A DNA stretch of 64,000 bases from the NCBI GenBank assembly GCA_005884575.1, contig VAWW01000016.1, forward strand, positions 1 to 64,000, given 5' to 3'. The notes beneath the pieces were generated by a model. The model was not told the DNA's origin. It ran no database searches and saw only the letters and a list, made by a program, of their open reading frames with translations. A program made the position numbers and the translations under genes. Source of the DNA: Actinomycetota bacterium. GTDB lineage: Bacteria; Actinomycetota; Thermoleophilia; Gaiellales; Gaiellaceae. Shown here piece by piece: positions 59,289 through 64,000 of this stretch (positions within the stretch are counted from its first letter, which is position 1; each line of letters begins with the position of its first letter).

Positions 59289-61853
59289 ATGCGTCGCCCA
59301 GTCCATCCCCGCCCCAGGGGGGCTCTCACGACCGCACGTCGGGTCATCATCGCGGCGGCGGTCGCGGCATTCGTCGTCACGCCTGCGGCGTCGAGCCACC
59401 GGAATGCGGCAAAGACCCTTTGCGCCGTCGACTCGTACGGGACGGTCACCACGGCGGACACGACGACCTCGACGACGACGGCCAGGCGCCTCTTCCACCA
59501 CCGGTACTACGCCCCTCCGACGTATTCGGGCTGCGGGTCGTACGACTGGCAGGTCTCGCCGTCGTACAGCGGCGACTACTACTCGGACAACACGTCTGCG
59601 GACGCGGCCGAGCCGCCGCCGCCCTCGCCGGTCACGCCGAGTCTCCCGACCTGGCGCAATCTCTACGACTGGCCGAACGGCCACGGCTACGCCGGCTGGC
59701 ACACGGCCTCCTCGTCGCAGAGCGGTGCGTACGGGATGCAGAGCGCCCTCGGCGGCAACTACGGGCTCTGGCTGTGGCCCGTCGGCGGCTCGAGCTACAG
59801 CTACTCGCAAGGCCAGTACGCGGAATGGATGTACACCGCGCCGGGAACGACGCGGATCACGAATGCGACGCTCCAGTTCACGTACAAGAACAAGCTCCTC
59901 GCGCACCACTGCATCGACGTCGGCTTCCGGGATACAAACGGCGTCGTCGTCACGCACAACGAGCACTGCACCCCCGTGCAGCCCCCGGACAGCCAACGCG
60001 ATGTCACGATCTCGCTCGTCGACCCGGCCGCCAATCCGACGTCGACGACGCTCTACTTCCGGATCCGTGTCGACTGCGGCGGCGCCACGACCTGCTCGAA
60101 GAACATACCGCAGCTCAGCCCTCTCTCCACAGGCGGCTACGCGCGTGCGACGAAGGTCGACATGACACTCGTCGACGACGACAATCCGGAGGCCTGGGCG
60201 TCTGGCTCGTTCTACGACCTCGCGGGCGACTATACGAACGGCTCGTCGAGGTTCGACCTTACGTTCGGCGCGAACGACGCCGGCTCGGGCGTCCAGCGAG
60301 TCTGGGTCGAGCGGATCGGTGCCGGCGTCATCGCGAGCAGCAACGCACCCTGCGACCCGACGCACCACACCGACGCCCTCGACAACCGCATCTGCCCGGA
60401 TCAGTACTCGGCCGGGATCACGATCGACACGAGCACGATGCCCGAAGGCCGCAACCAGTACTTCGTCGCGGCCTCCGACCTGGCGGGCAACACCGACGCG
60501 CAGGACCCGTGGTCGGTGTCGATCGACAGGACAGCGCCTGACGCCGCGCTCGCAGCCGCGACCGAGTGGTACGACGCGCAGAACGGCGACTGGGCGGTCA
60601 ACTGGGACATCGGCACCGACCCCCCGCTGGCCGACGGCAACTCCGGATCGGGCGTCGCGCAGTCGCGGTACCGCTACTCCCTCAACAGCGGCGCGTTCAG
60701 CGACTGGGAGACAGACCCCGGCGCAGAGCTCGTGATTCCGAACGCGAGGGTCGGCGACAGGGTGACGGTCGAGGTCCAGAACCTCGACGGAGTCGACAAC
60801 GCGACTGCCGCGACGGCGACGACGCTGACGCTCGACGGGACGGCAGCAGCCCCTCCACAAGAGGACGCCGCGTTGCCCGACTTCTGCAAGGACTCGGCCG
60901 ATTCGAACACCTGCACGACCTACGGCGGCGGCACCAGCGTCGTGCTCATGTCGGCGCGCGCCGCGACGGCGTATCCACCCGTCACCCGGTCGTACTACGA
61001 GCACTATCTGGACCCGAAGATCTACCGGGACCAGGGGTGCAACGTCGCACGCTCCAAGGCGCGCGGCCTGGTCATCCTCGCGTTCGGCCGGCCGGCCTAC
61101 GCGGGCGGCCGGTACGGCACGATCCTCGTCTCGGTGAGGACGTTCGCGTCGAGCACGGCGATCCGCAAGTTGTCGATCGCATTCGCCGCCGGATTCGTGC
61201 GCTGCGGAGGTGCGCGGCGTGGCTCCATCATCGTCGCGGTCGGGGCGAACAACTCGTGCTCGCTCAACGATCCGAAGTGCAAGGGAAGCCTCCAGCCGCC
61301 GAGCTTCAACCAGGCCGGCAAGGTCTGGAACGCGAACGTGAATGCGCTCGGCAGCTGGATCCAGCTCAGGCCGGCGCGGCGGCGCGCCGTCTCGGCCGCG
61401 GGTGCCGACGACACCGAGCCGGCCTGGGAAGGCCTGTCGAAGACGGCCGTCCACACGATGGACTTCAACGAGGGCTACAACGCGGCGCCCTTCGCCGCCC
61501 TCTTCTACGACTTCGGCTCGAACGAACAGGGATTCTGGTCGGACGCGATCCGGTACCGCTTGGCCTACGGGCTCCCGCGCAACTACCCGATCCCGCAGAT
61601 CTACCTGCGGAACATGGCCGATCCGTGGCACGACACGAGCAAATGGGGAGCGCAGAACGGCAGGTACGGCAAGATCCGTTTCCAGGGCGTCCTCAGCCAG
61701 TACAACCCGGGCGTCGACAACACTCCCTTCGGCCCGAACTGCGGGCTCTCGCCGCATGACGGATACGACAGACTCCTGGAGGTGCTCAACGTCGATCCCG
61801 CGACGGCGCTACCGGCGATGAACTTCATCTCGAACATCGTGTGCACGACGTGA
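59289..61853 (+). CDS. Large secreted beta-rich protein, paralogue A
   Basis: An 854-residue exported protein: signal segment (RRVIIAAAVAAFVVTPAASS), a Thr-rich linker, then a domain shared with the gene at 62550 (TWRNLYDWPNGHGYAGWH, ATLQFTYKNKLLAHHCIDVG, LYFRIRVDCGGATTCSKNIP), followed by Ig-like repeats with Asp-Arg-Thr-Ala-Pro junctions (VSIDRTAPDAALAAATEW). The last 300 residues (from about DFCKDSADSNTCTTYGGG) form a separate Cys-containing domain with no recognised family. GAGAGGAGG lies 8-10 bases before ATG 59289. Probably a surface or extracellular structural or binding protein. Confidence 0.85.
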   Translation: MRRPVHPRPRGALTTARRVIIAAAVAAFVVTPAASSHRNAAKTLCAVDSYGTVTTADTTTSTTTARRLFHHRYYAPPTYSGCGSYDWQVSPSYSGDYYSDNTSADAAEPPPPSPVTPSLPTWRNLYDWPNGHGYAGWHTASSSQSGAYGMQSALGGNYGLWLWPVGGSSYSYSQGQYAEWMYTAPGTTRITNATLQFTYKNKLLAHHCIDVGFRDTNGVVVTHNEHCTPVQPPDSQRDVTISLVDPAANPTSTTLYFRIRVDCGGATTCSKNIPQLSPLSTGGYARATKVDMTLVDDDNPEAWASGSFYDLAGDYTNGSSRFDLTFGANDAGSGVQRVWVERIGAGVIASSNAPCDPTHHTDALDNRICPDQYSAGITIDTSTMPEGRNQYFVAASDLAGNTDAQDPWSVSIDRTAPDAALAAATEWYDAQNGDWAVNWDIGTDPPLADGNSGSGVAQSRYRYSLNSGAFSDWETDPGAELVIPNARVGDRVTVEVQNLDGVDNATAATATTLTLDGTAAAPPQEDAALPDFCKDSADSNTCTTYGGGTSVVLMSARAATAYPPVTRSYYEHYLDPKIYRDQGCNVARSKARGLVILAFGRPAYAGGRYGTILVSVRTFASSTAIRKLSIAFAAGFVRCGGARRGSIIVAVGANNSCSLNDPKCKGSLQPPSFNQAGKVWNANVNALGSWIQLRPARRRAVSAAGADDTEPAWEGLSKTAVHTMDFNEGYNAAPFAALFYDFGSNEQGFWSDAIRYRLAYGLPRNYPIPQIYLRNMADPWHDTSKWGAQNGRYGKIRFQGVLSQYNPGVDNTPFGPNCGLSPHDGYDRLLEVLNVDPATALPAMNFISNIVCTT

Positions 61854-62350
61854 TCGCAGCGCAGACGCACCGCGGCGGCCGGCTTCGGCCGGTCGCCGCG
61901 GGCGCAGCCGCCGTCGTGGTGGCGGCGGGATGCGGATCGTCGCACGCCGCGTCAACGTCGAGGCGAAGCGACATCGTGCCGCCGCCGCAGACCGTGCGGC
62001 ACGTCGGCGGCGGCACGCTGGGCACGCAGACGTCGCTCGGCGGTGTCTCGGTGCCGTTCAACCCGACGTACTTCCTCTTGACGAACTTCTGGACCGCGCG
62101 GCGGAAGCCGTTCTTCATCGAGGTATACGCAGGCGCACTCATGTCGCAGCGTCACCGCGGCGCGCTGATCGTCAACTGGACGAATCCGCACGTCGGGCTG
62201 CCGACCAAGTACTCGGGCGTCTACCGTGCACCGCGGCCTGCGGGGCCGTTGACGCTGGCCAACGTCCGGGGAAATCGGGTCTACTTCCGTTACGTCGGCG
62301 GCAGCGGCACGTTCGACCTGAAGTCCCGGCGCTTCGTGCTACGGCGCTAA
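61850..62350 (+). CDS. Lipoprotein of unknown function
   Basis: A 166-residue protein with a lipoprotein signal: GAAAVVVAAGC (lipobox Ala-Ala-Gly-Cys). The mature part (TVRHVGGGTLGTQTSLGGVS, FFIEVYAGALMSQRHRGALI, YFRYVGGSGTFDLKSRRFVL) is beta-rich with no known domain. GTG 61850 overlaps the stop of paralogue A (GTGA), so the two are coupled and probably act together. Confidence 0.78.
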   Translation: MIAAQTHRGGRLRPVAAGAAAVVVAAGCGSSHAASTSRRSDIVPPPQTVRHVGGGTLGTQTSLGGVSVPFNPTYFLLTNFWTARRKPFFIEVYAGALMSQRHRGALIVNWTNPHVGLPTKYSGVYRAPRPAGPLTLANVRGNRVYFRYVGGSGTFDLKSRRFVLRR

Positions 62351-62428
62351 TTCGCGGGCGCGACCGCGCGGAGCCTCTACGTCCGGCCCGCGTGTGGCGC
62401 CGCTGAGTACGCCCTTGGTCGTATCCGG

Positions 62429-62440
62429 CGAAGATACGAC
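62429..62440 (+). promoter_or_regulatory. Second copy of CGAAGATACGAC, within an inverted repeat
   Basis: Exact copy of the 12-mer at 59149. Here the sequence around it forms an 8-bp inverted repeat, GTCGTATC (62419-62426) and GATACGAC (62433-62440). It lies 109 bases before the ATG of paralogue B. The conserved half and the palindrome suggest binding of a dimeric regulator. Confidence 0.55.
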
Positions 62441-62549
62441 GTTCGCCTGACGCCACGCGGCGGCGCAGACGACAGCATCCGGGCGGACAGGGCTGCCTCC
62501 GGGCGATCCGCGCAGCCGCAACGGCAGGTAAAGGGGACAGGGGGGAACG

Positions 62550-64000
62550 ATGGGACTCCGAATGCTGTGCGCCGCGGCCACCGGCGCAGCTGCCGGTCTT
62601 CTACTTTTCGTTCCCGCAGCCTCGGGTCGGACGGAATACGCGAGCGACGTCTGCATCGACGCGCAGCCCGCGTACACGTTCTTCATCTACAGCGATCCCG
62701 GCACCGGCTGCGGCGCGACAACGACGACGACGTACGACTGGGACGTCAGCCCCTCGTACAGCGGCACGTATTTCACGGACAGCGCGTCGGCCGACGCCGC
62801 TGAGCCGGCCCCGCCGCCACCGGTGACGCCGGTGGTCCCGACGTGGCGGAACCTCTACGACTGGCCCAACGGCCACGGCTATGCCGGCTGGCACAGCGCG
62901 TCGTCCGGCCAGGCCGGCGCCTACGGGATGCAGACCGCCCTCGGCGGCCAATACGGCCTCTGGCTCTGGCCGACCGGCGGAGGCTCGTACAGCTATACCG
63001 GCGGCAACTACGCCGAGTGGACGTACGCGGCGCCCGGAACGACGCGCCTGTCGAACGCGACGCTCCAGTTCACCTACCGGAACAAGCTGCTCGCCCACCA
63101 CTGCATCGACATCGGCTTCCGCACGGCGGCCGGCACGGTCGTCACGCACAACGAGCATTGCAAGCCGGTGTCGCCGCCCGACAGCCAGCGGCAGGTCACC
63201 GTCTCGCTGGTCGATCCGTCCGCCAACCCGACGTCGAAACTCCTCTACTTCCGCATCCGTGTCGACTGCGGCGGAGCGACGAGCTGCTCGAAGAACATCC
63301 CGCAGCTCGATCCGCTCGCGACCGGCGGCTATGCCCGGATGCTCGAGGCCGACATGACGCTCGTCGACGACGACGCGCCGGCGATCGCCGCGACCGGCCC
63401 GTTCCGCGACCTGGACGGCACATACGTCAACGGTCAGGGCGCGTACGACCTGACGCTCACGGGGCAGGACGCCGGCTCGGGGATCCTCCAGGTCTGGGCG
63501 GACCAGCTCGGTGCCGGCCGGCTCGTCACCGCAAGCGCCCCCTGCGACCCGACGCACATGACGCCGGCGCTCGACAACCGCATCTGCCCTCCGAGCTACG
63601 CCGTCACGACGGCGATCGACACGCGGCCGTTCCCCGAGGGAACGAACCGGTTCACCGCCGGTGCATCCGACCTCGCCGCCAACGTCGGCGCCACGCCGAG
63701 CTGGAGCGTGATCGTGGACCGCAGCGCGCCGACGGGCGTCTCCGGAATCGCGCTGGCCGACTTCGACGGCACGCAGGGCACAGGCGAGATCGACTGGCAG
63801 CCGGGAGCCGATCCGGCGCTCCGGGACGGCACGCCCGGCTCCGGCGTGGCGACCTACCAGTTCCGCCTCGACAAGAACGGCGGCGGCTTCACCGACTGGG
63901 GCCAGACGAGCAAGCCGGGACTCTTCTTCGACGAGGCCGCGACCGGCGACATCTTCACCGTCGAGGTGCGCGCGATCGACGTCGTCGGCAACGTCTCCGG
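62550..64000 (+). CDS. Large secreted beta-rich protein, paralogue B (runs off the window)
   Basis: ATG 62550, after AGGGGACAGGGGGGAACG, opens a frame to the window end (483 codons). Signal peptide MGLRMLCAAATGAAAGLLLF, then the same domain order as paralogue A: TWRNLYDWPNGHGYAGWH, ATLQFTYRNKLLAHHCIDIG, LYFRIRVDCGGATSCSKNIP, and Ig-like units (SWSVIVDRSAPTGVSGIALA, then FRLDKNGGGFTDWGQTSKPG). Over the shared part roughly two thirds of residues are identical by eye. Local tandem duplication, with the lipoprotein gene left between the copies. Confidence 0.88.
   Translation, partial: MGLRMLCAAATGAAAGLLLFVPAASGRTEYASDVCIDAQPAYTFFIYSDPGTGCGATTTTTYDWDVSPSYSGTYFTDSASADAAEPAPPPPVTPVVPTWRNLYDWPNGHGYAGWHSASSGQAGAYGMQTALGGQYGLWLWPTGGGSYSYTGGNYAEWTYAAPGTTRLSNATLQFTYRNKLLAHHCIDIGFRTAAGTVVTHNEHCKPVSPPDSQRQVTVSLVDPSANPTSKLLYFRIRVDCGGATSCSKNIPQLDPLATGGYARMLEADMTLVDDDAPAIAATGPFRDLDGTYVNGQGAYDLTLTGQDAGSGILQVWADQLGAGRLVTASAPCDPTHMTPALDNRICPPSYAVTTAIDTRPFPEGTNRFTAGASDLAANVGATPSWSVIVDRSAPTGVSGIALADFDGTQGTGEIDWQPGADPALRDGTPGSGVATYQFRLDKNGGGFTDWGQTSKPGLFFDEAATGDIFTVEVRAIDVVGNVS

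Noticed and set aside
59142-61757. Long open frame of 871 codons on the minus strand
   Set aside because: It lies antisense to the secreted paralogue A, which has a signal peptide, a good ribosome-binding site and a paralogue. The antisense product is an Arg/Val/Asp-rich repeat-like sequence typical of shadow frames in high-GC DNA.

Overview
The window comes from a high-GC bacterium, most probably a deep-branching actinobacterium (class Thermoleophilia or a relative such as Rubrobacter). This placement is inferred from the very strong G/C third-position bias, frequent GTG starts, a mraZ-rsmH-ftsL-ftsI cell-division cluster, a one-piece PafB-PafC regulator and an actinobacterial style of sensor kinases and coiled-coil proteins. 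No rRNA, tRNA, CRISPR array, prophage or insertion sequence was seen. The region reads as ordinary chromosome, dense with genes and short overlaps, plus several decayed or frame-broken genes.

Layout. 1-2.2 kb: start of the division cluster on the minus strand, with a row of MraZ boxes in front of mraZ. 2.2-5.2 kb: a PfkB-type sugar kinase, three hairpins in a row, an ECF sigma factor coupled to an alkylguanine-DNA methyltransferase, a tiny coiled-coil gene and a response regulator whose receiver has lost its key residues. 5.2-5.9 kb: remnants of two dead genes. 5.9-13 kb: membrane glycosyltransferase-like protein, UbiB kinase, MprF-like protein and a frame-broken ABC solute-binding protein. 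13-18.6 kb: secDF, yajC, tgt and queA (protein export and queuosine), joined at 36.5 kb by queG. 18.7-22.1 kb: a two-component operon with a secreted protein and a lipoprotein resembling the FtsX extracellular domain. 22.1-29.7 kb: antiporter, DMFase-like secreted protein, and acyl-CoA and aldehyde enzymes (hydroxyacyl-CoA dehydrogenase, a thiolase with a replaced C-terminus, aldehyde dehydrogenase). 29.8-34.6 kb: zinc-ribbon proteins, a beta-type DNA methyltransferase and PafBC. 34.7-38.5 kb: orphan sensor kinase, queG, quinone-reductase-like enzyme. 39-42.7 kb: MIP18-type Fe-S factor and a tightly coupled operon cpgS-pgk2-glpX-like. 42.9-46 kb: phosphodiesterase, nuclease-fold protein, HPRT and MntH behind a DtxR/MntR-type operator. 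46-51 kb: M23 peptidase and a cytochrome c maturation set (ccmE, ccmF, ccmI-like). 51-56 kb: response-regulator wreck, TIM-barrel protein, adenylate-cyclase/AAA/TPR regulator. 56-64 kb: secreted BNR-type protein, phosphohexomutase and two large secreted paralogues that share an upstream motif.

The most interesting item is the operon at 39.65-42.74 kb. It is predicted to make cyclic 2,3-diphosphoglycerate, a solute known from methanogens, and it carries a third gene that resembles class II fructose-bisphosphatase but has lost several metal ligands. A cAMP circuit is also suggested, with a class III cyclase, a cyclic-nucleotide-binding protein and a CpdA-like phosphodiesterase, but these genes are far apart. 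Several reading-frame breaks (12.29 kb, 51.5-52.0 kb, 5.74 kb) could be real decay or base-calling errors; raw reads would decide.
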